From Antennarius striatus (taxonomy: Eukaryota > Chordata > Actinopteri > Lophiiformes > Antennariidae): 64,000 nt of DNA. The stretch lies in contig NC_090797.1 in NCBI RefSeq assembly GCF_040054535.1, positions 882,001 through 946,000 on the forward strand. Direction: 5' to 3'. The translations under genes and the position numbers were made by a program. Numbering within the stretch: position 1 is the first letter of the stretch; every line of letters starts with the position of its first letter. The notes below the pieces were generated by a model. The model saw only the letters and a list, made by a program, of their open reading frames with translations. It was not told the DNA's origin and made no database searches. Positions 26,161-39,112 of this stretch are shown one piece after another.

Positions 26161-27615
26161 ATAATCACACCTTTATTAGAATCAGTTTTGTCCGTCTGGA
26201 ACTGAGACGCCGCCGGCTGCTCGTAGGTTCGAATCTGGACGCAGACGAGCTAACGGAGCCGCCGCCGGACGCTAGGCAACAGACGGGACACAGACAACGG
26301 CCCATGCAGCGGAACGCAGAGTATATTTGTCTACAGGCTCCACAGTTAAAACTAAAGCAATACAGTCACAGAGGAAGACGTTAGCACACGGTTAGCATCC
26401 ATCAGAAAACACGTCAAATCAAGCTCAATGTCGGTCCGTGAAACCAGACGCTTAGCGGGATAGAGGAGGAGGAAGATGAGGAGGATGAAGAGTGTGTACA
26501 CTCAGCGGTCAGGTGACGCCGTCGTGTCTTCAGACAGGAAGGAAAAGTGTGTGAGTCTTCTTCTGCCGGTTGATTCAGAGCGGTCGGTCGCTGGATCTAG
26601 CTGCCGGATCGGGACCCGACGTCTCATCCCAGTTTAAGTTCAAGTCAGGCTCAAACAAGCTTGAATTCGGTTTTAACTCCGCAGCTAAGCTGGTTTAAAT
26701 GAAGAGAGCTGCCAGGCAGTCCGAAATAAAGATAAAACAGCACCGTCAGAACCGGGTCACTAACACTATCTTACAGATCAGAACCACAGGAGCTGGTATT
26801 TAAGAGCCAAAAAGTTGTAGTTTAGCTTAGCTTAAATTAGCTGCACACCTGAATAAATGAGCATCACTCATCTGAAACTCAACTCGTTCGAACAAACGTC
26901 GCTAAAGATCAGATTTAAGGATCGCGATTGGTTTTCACGCCGGCTGAAGATCATCTGTTTGAGTTCCGCGTCTCTCGTCGCTGCTAGCTTACGTCGGTCA
27001 TTCCAATAGGCTAAACGCGTTGCCGAGGCGACGTGATAATGAACTGCGGACAGAGACACGCCACCCTGAATCCTCACTCCAGAGCGACTTCATCCACTTT
27101 TCCGTCTTTCCGATATCCGAGTTGTTTGTGCACCAATCGTCGCTTCGCGGTTCTCCAACTTCCCGCCTCAGCATCGCCACGACGACGGCATGTCCAAAAA
27201 AACAAACGAATCCCCCCGCTAGTCCGGTGTTAAGTTTGTCCGCTCTTAAACACGAGTCACATGATCCGGGTGGGAGGTGTCCGCCCCGCCCTCCCGTCCG
27301 TCCCGACGTCACGTCAGTCGTTTGTAGTTCGTTCCCAGGTCCAGACACGTCATCCAAGAGAAAAAAAAAAAAGAAAGAGAGGTCACCTCTCTGACCCCTG
27401 ACCTCTGACCCCAGCTCACGGTTTGGACTCCCCTCCTCCGGCTTCGGGGGCCCCTTGGTGGGGTAAGAATGTTCAGGTCAGGGGGTTGTGGATCTGTCCC
27501 GGCGTCAGGGGGCTTCTGGAGGACTGGTTCCCGTTTCAGACCGGCTTCCGCTCCGATCGTCTCTTCTTCGCTATCTCACTCGTTCATTCGCTCGTTCATC
27601 CGGTCCGGATTCCCA
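26161..27615 (-). other. upf2: UPF2 3' UTR
   Basis: TTTATT at 26172-26177 (AATAAA on the minus strand) is the best polyadenylation signal for UPF2 and implies a 3' UTR of about 1.45 kb. Open frames within this stretch have no recognisable domains and I take them as chance. Confidence 0.5.
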
Positions 27616-30600
27616 TCAGCGTCTCCTGGAGGAGAGAGCAGACATTTACTGCAGAGGAGCCGAGGACAAACGCTAAAGCTATATTTTTACTGCTGGGTTT
27701 AGCAGCCCGAACGCTAACGTCGCAGCTAACACCCGTCTGCCTCGCCTCGTGTGCATTCATGTCTTTCCTTCGTGTTTAAAGCACCGCCTCACCTTCCTCC
27801 GGTCTTGAAAATGAGGTCGGCGTTGGGGGCGCCTTTCGGGTGCTGGTAGCGAGGACGGCGCTCCCGGTTGGTGTTGGCCGGCGCCGGACGCTGGGCGAGG
27901 GACTGCATCATCTCTGCGGAACACAAAAAAACCCCACACGGGAGATCAACTGCGAAGGAGTTGGTGTGAGGAGACGACACTTCCTGCTTCACGCGTGGCG
28001 TCCTACCCTGGTAGTCCTCCTGCTCCTGCCTCTCGTTGATGTCCAGCGTCAGCTTCTTCATCCTCATGCGCTCCTCCTGCTCCGCCTGCTGCTGGTTGAA
28101 GTGGTTCGCCGCCAGGTGGGACGACAGCGGCACGTTCAGGATCTTGTACTGCAGGAAACAAACCACATCAAAATTCTGTTCCCAGTGTTTATGCTACGCT
28201 AATCCGTTAGCACAGTTTCTCTGCAGTTTTCAGCTGTTTTACAGGTGAATCTAACCACAACGAAGCGTTAGCATTGATGTCGGTTTAGCATGAGAGCTAA
28301 AGTCTGACATCCACCCCTTCTTTCCTCCAGCTAACGCCGTCGTTCTGACCCGGCTTCACCTCCAATCAGGAAAGCGTCACGAGTCACGCGTCAGGCTTCT
28401 CACACACAGGACGCTTCTATTCACTGTTTACGGAGAGACAAAAGTGGTTTCCCATCCACACGGCTCTCCAACACGCCTCCGATGGCGTCTGCCTTTCATA
28501 GAAGAAGTTTTTACGGAGAACCTTTAAACCTCTGAGCAGCTGGCAGGAAACCGGGACACACCCTGGAGCACGAGAGCCAGCCTCTGGCCCCAAACCACAC
28601 ATTCCACCGCTGCAGCCCGCCGTCACACACTCACACACACGCTAACACAGCCCCGAGTCAATATTATTCCTGAGCTCCGTCAGACTGAGGCCAGTTTGTG
28701 GAGGCGGGTTGTTTAGTTTCCGAGGATCGCCGCTCTGAAGCGTTTGGGTCAGGTGACACCTGAACGGTGAAAACCAGGTTTCTAATCATGGAATTTATCG
28801 TCATGACGACTGAATAGAGGATGGAGAATCAGAGGAAGACGGAGAAGTTGCAGCAGCTTATGATCCGAAAAAGTTTGCGTATGTCAGAGCTCACTGAGGA
28901 ACAATCACAATGTCGCATTTTACGATCCGTCAAGAACAGAAAGAAAACAGATAAATGTCGGAGAAAGTTCGAAAAAAGTGATTGAAAAAGCCGATGAGTT
29001 AATGGAGTCGTTCTTCTGACTCAGATCAGTTTGTGGTAAAAACAGCATCACTTCATTAGATGTAAATAAGAGTATCATCTGCATAACGATAGAAATAAGC
29101 TCCGGAACTACTGTATATACAAGCAAACCTTGGTTTTTGAACGCTTTAGACGTTGAACAAATCGGAATTCGACCAAAAAATTTGGAATTTTTTAGTCTTA
29201 GAAGTCGAACAAAATTTGGAAGTCGAACACGAAACAAATACCTTCTTGGGGCGACCGTGGCTTTTAGTGGTATCGCTGGTCACCCAATGATTTAAGATCA
29301 GCGGTTCAATTCCCGCTGCCGCCGAGTTATTTGTCGTTGTGTCCTTGGGCAAGACACTTTACCCTCCTTATTATTTCTCGACGTCAAGCACGAAAAAAGG
29401 CGAGAAAAGTGGAGAGAAAACGTGACGGTAATGTGCGTTTTATTTTAGTTTACTGTATTCAATAACGACTTGTGGTCAGAAACCGAGGTTTGCCTGTATG
29501 GTGAATAAGAGGGGACCTCAGACCGACCCCTGGGGGGCTCCACAGGAAGTCGTGTTCTGGGGCTTTTCCAACTTCTGAACGGCGGTTCCTACCAGGAAAC
29601 CAGCGCGTCGACACGTCGCCGTTTACCTGCTGCTTGTTGCCTTTGCGGGTCAGCATGACGAACTGCATGGTGTCGTCGATGTGGGCGTCGCCCTCGTGGA
29701 TGCAGGGCTGCGAGCCGCCGGCCCCGCCCTTCTTCAGCTGGCTCTTCAGCTGCAGGGGGATCGCCACGTCCAGCTGGTGCACCTTCACCGTCTCGCCGCT
29801 CCGCTGCTGCGGCGGGGGCAGAACGCACAACTTCAGCTCGCAGCTAGCTCTCCAGGAGGACCAGCGGCTGCTGTTAGCATGCTAGCATTGTGAGACGTTC
29901 TCCTACCTGCAGGTTCTCCAGCATCATCTTGTCCAGAGCCTGAATGAAGTCTTCATCCTCGGCGCACGCCACGTGCTTCAGTCCGCCCCCCCGGATGGTG
30001 ACCTCCTGCAAACAGGAAGTGGATTAACCATTTAACAGCTTCACGTCGGTCCAGTGTCTCTTATTTCTTACGTCAGGTACGATCTTACGTTGTTCTCTTC
30101 GTCCGTCTCGTTTTCCTTATTGGAGTCGGTCAGGTAGTCGGTGTTCTCTTCTTCGTCCTCCTCCCTCTCCTCTTCTTCGTTCTCCGATCCGTCCTGTGGA
30201 GAAGAAAACCGTCATGGCCGACAGGAAGCAGACCGCCGTAACCATCGCGGCGACGTCGCCACCGACGAACGGACTCACGTCTTCTTCCTGCTCGTTCATT
30301 TCGCTCTCGTTGCCAGACTGCTCCTCGGTCTCGGCCCCGCCCTCCTCCTCATCGTCGCCGTCGTCGTCTTCCTCGTCGAGGCCCTCCGCTTCGCTCATGG
30401 CACTGGAGCGGCCGTCCTTCTCCATGGCGAGGCCTTCGGGGGGGAAACGCACAAGGTTCAAACGGGAGACGAGGAAACGAGAAGAAAAAAACATGGAGGA
30501 AAGAGTTCTGAAAAGTTTAAGCAAACGAAGGAATGAGAGTTTAAACGACGACGCGTCTGTTCGGCTGGAGAAGAACCAACATTTAATGAAACTAAAAAGA

Positions 30601-32264
30601 TGCGCAGACGAATAAAAGTGTGTCAAACCGGTCGTTTCCAGACTGAATTAAAGCTCCCGTTTGTTAAAGCAGCAACTCTCAACTGATGGGTCACGACCCT
30701 AAAGTCGCAGGTCGTTGCCGGGGCAATAACAACTTTAAAATAATAGTTTGTGCTTTTATTGATAAACTTGTTTCATTGATTAACTGAGGTTTTTCAATTA
30801 AAAACACGTTATTCAGTTTTTACCACCTGATAAATTAATCAGAAGATAATTTTCTATAATTGAATCTTTTTAAATTCACAATTTATTTTGAGTTTGTAGA
30901 ATAAAACTAAAGAAACTGAATTTATTCCACGCTGGTTGTTCATATTTGCATAATTTTATTTACTTTTAATTTAATGTTTATTGCTACAATAAGTGACTGA
31001 ATGAACTTTAAACTCCAGTCACTGAATGTCTTGTTAAATCAATTTGAATGAATTTTGTTTTGGGTGGGGGTTTGTCATTCAGGGGGTGCTGCCTTTCTTC
31101 CTTTTCTTCTTCGTGCTTCCTGAACATCACGTTTGCTTTTGAATGATTCCAGGTCGGTTTGACGTTTTTCTGAATGCTCTTGCCCCAGCTTACCTCTCCG
31201 AGCTTCTACACCCCTTCGTACCTGCTCGCTCTCTCAGGGCAGCTGATCAGCTGCTCCTGAATGTGCCCACAACCAAACGGAATCTCAGAGGGGACCGTGC
31301 CTTTGCTGTTGTGGCGCCTAAATTGTGGGATGATCTGCCTCAGCAGATCAGACAGGCCTCTTCTGTCTGTTTTTAAATCTCGTGTGAAGACCTACCTCTT
31401 CTCCTTGGCTTTTTATCATCTAGACAGACACTAGATTTTATTTTATCTTATTTTTATTGCTCTGATTATATGACTTTTGCTTTTATCCATATTTAATGTT
31501 TTTAATGTATTTATTTTACTTGCAATATGTGAGCCACTTTGTCTTTTACCTATAATGTTTCTATAAATTTGTCTGTACAGCACTTTGGTCGACTGTGGTT
31601 GTGGTAAAGTGCTCAACAAATAAAGATTGGATTGGATTTTCTCCAAGATTGTCAGGAACCTTGAATTCCTCTGCCTGTAGAGAATAAAACCTAAACACAC
31701 GTGTGAACACCTGTCTTCAAACGTTCGTCTATAAACGTGTTTCCAGTCGCTGTCGTGTCGGACACGTGTCAGAAACCGTAGCCAGCAGCGTTCACGCATT
31801 CCTAGTGAGCAGAAAAGCGCAGCGGTGAGAAGCTGAACGCGACCGTTTCATGAGCTTTGTCTCTCTGCTAGCCTGTTAGCAGAGAGACGCTCAGATGGGT
31901 TTCGGGTTGAGATTGGAATCGTTTCTACGGCAACAGCTGATCCTCCTACGCAGCGAGGAATGTCGTTCGGCCGAGACGCCGGCGGGAGCGGCCGGACCGG
32001 AGCGACCGGCTGCCGAGCAAACATCCACGCCCGGCATCCGACCGTCGGATGCCTGAGCGATTGCGTCACGCCGTACCTAGCTTGACGAGCACCTCCCTCT
32101 CCAGGTCGGCGACCTGCTTGGTGGCCTCATCCAGGGAGCAGCTGAACCTCATCTTGGGCCTCAGCAGCTCCAGCGTGTCGCTGATCATGTAGTCGATGTC
32201 GATGGGGAACGGGTGCTCCTTCGTCCACGCGTCCACGCTCTTCTTCCACCAGATGTAGCGCTGT

Positions 32265-32326
<62 letters not shown>

Positions 32327-35300
32327 AGCGCCTCCGTTCGTACCTTCTGTTCAACTTCCTGAAACCCGACGTACCTGGAAGTAGATGAGGAAACAGTCCA
32401 GCTTCCTCTTGCTGGAGCCGCGGTCGAAGTACTGGCCGCAGGTGTCCAGCAGGGTGCAGACCAGGCGGATGCGGAACAGGTGCTCGGGGGGGTCCAGCGA
32501 GCTGGGGCTGCCGTCCTGGTTGACCCCGAAGGAGATGAAGGAGAAGAGGGTCCTGAAGATGACGGCCGACTCCACCATGCGGTAGTTGTAGAGCTCCCCC
32601 AGGAACTTGCCGCTGCTGATGCGGCGCTGGTTGAACTTTGGCTGGTTGACCTGAGAAAGGTCAAAGGTGAAGGAAGTGAACACAGTGCACACCTCATTCC
32701 TCGCAGTTAACGAGTTCCAGGAACCACACGCGAGTAACAAATTCTGCGATAGAGCGGCAAAATATTTATCTTATCATTTAGTGTAAACGTGTATGAACCC
32801 CCCCATACTGACATTAACACCTTCTATCTGTGTTACCTTTTCCTACATCCTACAGACTGTTTAAAACAACTTTTATGTCTCACGGAGGTCCGATGCACGA
32901 GGGATTACAGTCCAGACGAAATACAACGTGTTTCCATCTAATGTTGTTTCTATGGAAACGAAACTAGATGGAAATTCAAATCAATTTTGTTTTCGAGTCA
33001 GATGCCCAGTTTAAAGGCTTTTATTGTGAAGGCACCCGACGAGCTTCCTGTTGGGAATGGAAACCTGACGGAGGATTTCACAGCTCAGGCGTTCTGTAAA
33101 CTGGTTTATGATCTTTATTTATGACATAACTGAAGCCGTTGGCAGCGTTTGAAATTCCTCCTGCCGCTCAGATAAACTTGGCTCGTCTGTTCTCGGCTGC
33201 GACGTGACAGAAACCTGCTGGTGGGGGGGGGATCCGGGATCAGCCGGTGTGTTTCTGTCATCAGCTGGTCGCCGTGTTAAGGCGCTGCTGCCGCTGCGGC
33301 ACGCGGTCGGACGACATTCCTCCCAATCCTTCCTCCGGCTGACGGATGGATTTTCTTGTCAGCACAGCTTTAGTCCCCCCCTCCCTCTCAGTGTGCCCCC
33401 CCCTCACCTCCATCCCCAGCCGGATGTCCTCCAGGACCCCGTCCACCACGTGGATGCCCACGTCCTCCTGGTAGGCCACCAGGCCGGCCAGCAGGTTGGC
33501 CACGCAGTGGATGCTGTTGTACTTGACGTTCCAGATGTTGACCATGCAGCAAATCAGGTAACCTTTGACCTCGGGGTCCTGCCAGGGCAGCTTGCGCATC
33601 TGCCTGAGCACCTTCTCGGTGGTGACCTTGGACAGGTCCTTGTAGAGCAGCTTGCGGATGTACTCCTGCAGCGGCGGCCTCTTCTTCTTCACCGTCTTCT
33701 CCACGGGCGGCGGGTTGCAGTAGTAGTAGGCGTTCTCCACCATGGTGACGTAGCGCGAGTCCAGGTGCTGCGCCTGCTTCTTCCGCATCATCTGCTCCAG
33801 CAGGACGCTGGTGCGCAGGTGCGAGTCGGTGGACCTGAACAGGAAGCGGCCACAGGTCTCCAGCAGCGTGCAGGCCATCTCGATGTGGTGATGCGTGAAG
33901 TCAGACAGCAGCATCTGTTTTGGCCACATGGGGGGGGGGGTTAAGTCACGCCATGAGGCCACGCCCACGTCAACAGAAGCCCGTCCCACCCACCTTCAGG
34001 CACTGCAGCGTGTCCGTCTTGGAGAACATCTTGAACTTGGCCAGTTCGCCGATGAAGCGGACCGTTTTGTTTTTGGTCTCGATGTTGATCTGGTCCTTCT
34101 TGCGGATCTGCAGCCCAAACGAGAACAACAACCGGGTTCACGGCGCCCGCCGTCGAGAGAGCGTTCGTCTCCTACCTGGTGTCTATGTAGGACGTGAGAG
34201 AGGACGTACGTGGAACCTGAAGTCTCCTTTCAGCATGGAGCAGAGGTCTTCAGCCACGTCCGACATGCAGGGATGAAGAGTCGCCACCAGGCGAGCGTAG
34301 AAGGGCAGAAGATCCAACCTGTGGGGGGAGAGATGGTCAGCGCTCCTCGTACGCAGACGACACCCCGGTTCCACTCACACGACTGAGTTTAAATCACCAA
34401 CATCTAATCACGAGTCACACGAGAGAAGACAAACGAAATCAGGCCCATCGTGTGTTCAGTGTTCACATTATTAAACTGAAAAAACTGCGGCTCTGCAGGA
34501 AGACAGACTGCATGTCGTTCCAACTGCTTCCAGCAGAGGGCATAGTTTACAATCAAAAGGAGCAGATCTCTCCGATCTGACGTCACAATTTTAACCGAAC
34601 GGACGATTAAATGTTTCCTCACACGCTTCTGACAGGCAGAGAGTTTCTCACGCCTTCAAGAGTCACAAAGAGAAACATGTTTAAAACGAGAAAAGAGAAG
34701 AAACGGTCCTGAAGCTGAAAAGAATCCTCTTTTGTTTCCTTCATCTACGTCAAGATGAACATCTGGAAAATCATCTAGCCGTGGGTGAAACCGGCCTCAC
34801 CTCTGTCTGGGGACGGTGAACAGGGCTCTGACCAGCTTCCTCCTGTTGGACTTGGTGTTCATGTTCATGCAGAAGTCCATGGCGGCCTGTGGAAGTCGGG
34901 CAGAAGCGCGTCTGAAACATGTCGTCGGTGCGTGTTTGTCTCTGCTGAAGGCAGACGCGTGTTTCTCCTCACCTTGTCGATGAGGTCTCTGTTGACGCAG
35001 TTGGGGAGCTGCTGGATGAAGGCATCGACGATCAGCTTCAGGTGGGACCCGGTGTTCGCCTCCTCGTCCTCTTGTTCTGCACAAACAAACACATTTTATA
35101 CAATAAAGTACTCTGAGATCGAGCAGAGAAAGCAGCCGATTTGAGGGACACAAACAGTTAAACAGAAGTCAGATCGCTCAGAGGATGATTACGACAAACG
35201 TCTACCTTGTTCATCCAGCAGCTTTTTGGCCAGTTCTTCGTTTTCCGCCTCGTCCGGTCCCTCCAGCTCCAGAGGTTCGTCCGTGATGTCCAGCGCCTCC

Positions 35301-37650
35301 AGCTCCAACTCCAGCTCCTCGGCGGCGGAGGCCACGTCTTTCCCGTCTCTGCTGTCTGAGACACAGAAGTGTGGGAGAGAACGTGTTCAGCGGGTTTAGA
35401 TCAATCATCCATCTATAGCAGCATGACTCTGAAGTTCTCTCCCCAACAAAACCACAAAAAAACACTTTGATTCTTAAAAGTCACCTGCAGTAGAACCCAA
35501 AAGACAGAGGAAGACGCTAAACATCGCGTAAAAAGTTGGATGTCTGGACAGGCTAACGGAAGGTAGAGGAATAAATGGAATAAATTAATCTTCTGTTCGT
35601 TACTTAAAAAAAAGAGAATAACAAAAAGCAGCAATAAGCTGAAACAAGGATGCTTAAAAGGTTGTAGAAGCAGTGAGTCCATCGTAAGGACAGAGTCTGC
35701 TTTAGCTTTAGCTTTGTGGATCAGTGGCTGTAGGAACAAGAACATGACGCTGGAGACCAACGTCACCCACACAGAATAATAAAAATGGACTCATTTTACG
35801 TTTAAGGTTTGAACTTTGAGTTTAAACAAGAGAGAAAAGTGTCAAAATGTTCACGCCTGTCTGAAGGAAGTGTATTCAGTGTGTCATTAATACACCAGCG
35901 GGGGGTTGATGTGACTTCACCTTTGCCGTCGTCCTTGTCTTTTCCCGCGCCGCTCCTCTCGTTGTCCTTGAAGAGGATGGCGGGAACGAACGCCTTCAGG
36001 TCCACCAGGTTCTCGTAGAAGTTCCGAGCGTCTTCGTCCTCCCAGATCCCCCCCTCCAGATCGTACTCGCCGGGTTTACCGGGGGTGAAGATGTCGATGC
36101 CGGGGCCGTGCTCTGAGGGACGGGACAGAGGAGACACGCGTCAATCAGAGGGAGCGATGTCATGGAGTTCACCCGCTCGGAGGCGACACACACCCTCCTG
36201 GACCGTCTTGTCCTGCGGCAGCTCCGGCATGTTCTCGTCTAGGAGGTCGGCCAGCGATTGCGTGTTGGCCAGCAGCTTCTGGTAGGATGTGGCGAACTCC
36301 TCGTACTGCTTGTGCCGGTCTTCGCTCAGCTCCCCTTTGGAGTGCAGGATACGCCTGAGGAAGATTTAAGAGAAGCTTCATCGCCACGAACGAGCGGCCG
36401 GAGGACCGGCGCTCCGGCGGACGCTCACCTGTTCTGCCTCTCGGTGTTCTGCAGCTCGCGGTGGTCCTTCTTCAGGTGTTTGGTGAGCGAGGTGAAGTAC
36501 TCCCTCAGCAGGTGCTGGAACGGCTGCTGCTTCTCCGTGCTAATGATCTCGCTTGGGGGGAACCCCAGGCCGAACTTGTCGGCGGCCAGCTTGACCTTGC
36601 GCGGCACCAAACCGGCGACGTCGTCCCCGCAGTGCTTACAGAAGCTGATGACCACCGACACGTGGGTGTGCGTCTCCCTGTCGGCGCCGATGATGTTCTT
36701 CAGCTGCTCGTAGATGAGGGACAGGCCCTCCTTGTCGGTGAAGAGCCCCACGATGGTGAGCTCGGCGATGAAGCGCAGGTCCGTGCGCAGCTTGCTGACG
36801 TTCGGCGCCTTGTCCTCCTTCCTCGCTTCGAAGTGCTTCTTCCACGCCTGGAGCAGCAGCGGCGCGAACTCAGCGTAGCGCTGGTGGAAGAGGGAGCAGA
36901 GGTGGACGGCGCAGCCCACGTCTGAGATCTTCAGCTTGGCCTCCACCACCGAGCTCACCGCCTCGCCGATGTACTTGCTGAGGTTGAGGGAGGCGAAGTC
37001 GTTGGAGAGCGAGTCGCGCTGCTGCTCGGTGAGCGTTCGCAGCTTCTTCACGAAGGCGGTGTTCTTCTTCAGGCTGGAGTCCAGCCGGCTGAAGAAGGCC
37101 TCCTCGGGGCGACCCTCGTGGGCATTCTGGTTCTTGCTGCGGAGTTCTTTCCTGCACTGATGGCGCTCCCAGGCCTCCTGGTGCAGCTGATGGCCCTCCT
37201 CCTTCTCCCTGTTGAATAAAAACACACGATCAACAAAAGACAACAGAGAAGAACCTCCCATTGGAGGACAAGAGTCAACATCACTCACTTCAGGAGCGCC
37301 GCCTCCTCCTCACGCTGCCTTTTGGCCTCCTCCTCCTGCAGCTTCTTCTCCTCTTCCTCCTGCTGTCTCTTCTCCTCCTCCTCTTTCTTCTTCTGTTCCT
37401 CCTCGGCTTTTTGTTTCTCCTCCTCCTTCTTTTTTCGCTCCTTCTCCTCTTTCTTTTTCTTTTCCTCCTCCAGGCGCTTCCTCTTCTCCTCCTTGCCACC
37501 GTCCTTTTTACCGCTTATTTTGGCCTCATCCTTTGCTTTGTCGCGAGCAGCTGGCGGCCTCCTCTCACCGTCTCTGTCCTTTTCCTTATTACTGAAGGCG
37601 CATACGTCTTTTTCATCCATGTTTACTGAATGCGTGCGTTCAGCAGGCAT
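27616..37650 (-). CDS. upf2: Regulator of nonsense transcripts 2
   Basis: UPF2 bridges UPF1 to UPF3 at the exon junction complex in nonsense-mediated mRNA decay. Coding exons in gene order: 37289-37650, 36429-37208, 36194-36354, 35921-36112, 35206-35355, 34973-35076, 34801-34886, 34210-34318, 33994-34107, 33408-33914, 32375-32650, 32077-32260, 30279-30433, 30089-30193, 29907-30005, 29627-29806, 28007-28148, 27793-27913 and 27616-27625, giving 1278 aa (human about 1272). A Lys/Glu-rich N-terminus (to about 140) is followed by three MIF4G domains (about 160-430, 565-755 and 770-990), an acidic stretch (about 1020-1095) and the UPF1-binding C-terminus ending in KTGGRRR. The start MPAER matches human; an in-frame ATG further upstream lies across an acceptor and was not used. 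The last exon carries only 10 coding nt. Confidence 0.97.
29120..29496. mobile_element. Short pogo/Tigger-like inverted-repeat element
   Basis: Terminal inverted repeats: the left end reads CAAGCAAACCTTGGTTTTTG and the right end, reverse-complemented, reads CAGGCAAACCTCGGTTTCTG (17 of 20 match). TA lies immediately outside both ends (29118-29119 and 29497-29498), as for Tc1/mariner/pogo insertions. At 377 bp it has no transposase and is nonautonomous. It sits in a UPF2 intron and contains an internal tRNA-like segment. Confidence 0.7.
29248..29365 (+). repeat. tRNA-like SINE segment nested in the inverted-repeat element
   Basis: The segment has an A-box-like TGGCTTTTAGTGG and, about 45 bp later, a B box GGTTCAATTCC that fits the tRNA consensus (GGTTCRANTCC). 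It ends with the word GTGTCCTTGGGCAAGACACTT, familiar from many fish SINE-like repeats. Its exact ends are not clear. Confidence 0.5.
30664..30730 (+). mobile_element. Possible hAT-type transposon terminus
   Basis: The sequence CTCAACTGATGGGTCACGACCC resembles, from memory, the ends of hAT/Charlie-like elements, which start with a CAG..TTCTCAAC..GTGGGTCGCGACCC motif. No partner terminus or target duplication was found, so this is a fragment at best. Confidence 0.35.
31143..31640 (+). mobile_element. LINE 3' end (L2-like clade)
   Basis: The plus-strand frame from 31143 encodes LAPAYLSELLHPFVPARSLR, then ADQLLLNVP and RAFAVVAPKLWDDLPQQIRQ. This is the typical C-terminus of reverse transcriptase ORFs of fish L2/CR1-like LINEs. 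The frame closes after SSVCF, and the related KSRVKTYLFSLAF continues in another frame, so the copy is decayed. The 3' tail has GTACAGCACTTTGG and AAAGTGCTCAACAAATAAAG and ends in GATTGGATTGGA, as in L2-type tails. The element is 5'-truncated and lies in the UPF2 intron at 30434-32076. Confidence 0.75.
32267..32324. repeat. (CA)n microsatellite at UPF2 acceptor
   Basis: About 29 CA units. On the UPF2 strand this is (GT)n placed just before CCACAG at the 3' splice site of the exon ending at 32260. Confidence 0.9.
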
Positions 37651-38560
37651 ACTGGAGAAGGACAGAAAATGAGCGTTAGACATTTACTAATTACTTGTCT
37701 GAAGCAAATATTTTTATTTAATAATTTACTCTTTTTAATCCAAATAAAGCTGTTGTCGTACGCCTATGAATTTGTTGAATTTCTTAACCATGAACCAAAC
37801 GTTAAATATTTTTTTAAATATTACTCAAAATTATCCAACTATTTTGTGTCTCATGTTTTTTCCTCACAGAAGTAAGATATTTTTCAGAAATGTGCACAAA
37901 TATAAAAAGAATGTACGTAATAAATGAAATAGAAACAATAAAAACATTTAAATACATGAACTGATGCCAAACTTAATCAAAAATCGTCACAATCATTTAT
38001 ACTTCACATTTAGAAATGGGCGTTCTTCTGTTTCCCTGAATCAATCCCTTTTTCTCTTTCATTAATTCTAATAATATAAACACAATCCCTATTATTAGCA
38101 GAATCATTGAATTATGTTTTATTTCTACGCATATAAAATAAAGCACAGTGTTTTTAAAAGCAGATAAAAGCAGAGTTAACGTTAGCTCCGGCTGTGTGAC
38201 ACACACCCACGCAGCAACTTGGCTGCAGCTATCGCTCTTTAGCATTAGCCTAGCTTCGAAGCACTGCTAGCATGTCAACATTCTTTTTCTTTGGATTAAC
38301 CTTAAAAGAGAATAAAATTTAAATTAACCTTGTAGAAGTCGATTCATATCGCGATTCTGTCGAAACCGAGGCGGGATTAAAAACCGCGAACAAACGCACA
38401 GCGAGCGCACAGTTAGCGTTAGCGCCGCTAGCGCGTTTAGCTAGCGGCCGTTTGACAGATGTAAACAAACGTTTTGACAGCTTTCCTCCGGCAGCTAGCG
38501 CGTGTCGTGACGTCACAGCGTCAACTTGGAATGGCACGCGCCATAAAAGCACACTTAACG
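37651..38560 (-). promoter_or_regulatory. upf2: UPF2 5' region and promoter
   Basis: An acceptor directly before the start codon (TTCTCCAG on the minus strand) shows that a noncoding first exon lies upstream. The CpG-rich segment 38330-38560 carries a full palindromic CRE (TGACGTCA, 38508-38515) and is the best promoter candidate. The intron 37652-38300 is AT-rich with no gene. The first exon was not pinned down. Confidence 0.45.
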
Positions 38561-38992
38561 TTTCTTATTCCGCGTAAACATTTTGATAATTGACAGGTTT
38601 ACCTGCTAATTGTAGCAAAACAAACATCGGTCATTAGCGTTGGTTTCCGTGTGAACTGCTGAAGGACCCCAACATATTAGCTTCACGTTTGATGCCTGAC
38701 TGAAATTATCATCAAAGGTTTATATTGTGTTTTATTTTTAAATGCATTAATTTATTTAGAATGCTTAGATTAGTATCATTATAATTTATCTCATATAATT
38801 CATAAACACACGTCAGCATTATTAACCCATTTACATAAATTGCGTCATGACGACAGGCAACGATCACGTCAACTACACAATTTTTTGTTTTTTTTCCGAG
38901 TCATTCCGTATTTGACCAGCTGGGGGCAGCACGACTGAGGAAATCCAACCCTAAACCCGAACACTCTCTCACACTCATTCATTTTCCAGTTG

Positions 38993-39044
<52 letters not shown>

Positions 39045-39072
39045 TAAAGCTACAAAAGCAACCCTTATTCTC

Positions 39073-39112
<40 letters not shown>

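Noticed and set aside
29589-29828. Alternative minus-strand frame rich in Arg/Ala overlapping a UPF2 exon
   Set aside because: It is the wrong frame of exon 29627-29806. The correct frame gives QRSGETVKVHQLDVAIP as in UPF2.
33204-33944. A 246-codon plus-strand open frame
   Set aside because: It is antisense to the large UPF2 exon 33408-33914, which has the conserved MIF4G protein on the other strand.
36461-36925. A 154-codon plus-strand open frame
   Set aside because: It is a shadow of the UPF2 exon 36429-37208 and has no family resemblance.
37651-37683. Upstream in-frame ATG extending the UPF2 N-terminus (MSNAHFL...)
   Set aside because: A good acceptor (TTCTCCAG) lies between it and MPAER, and MPAER matches the human start.
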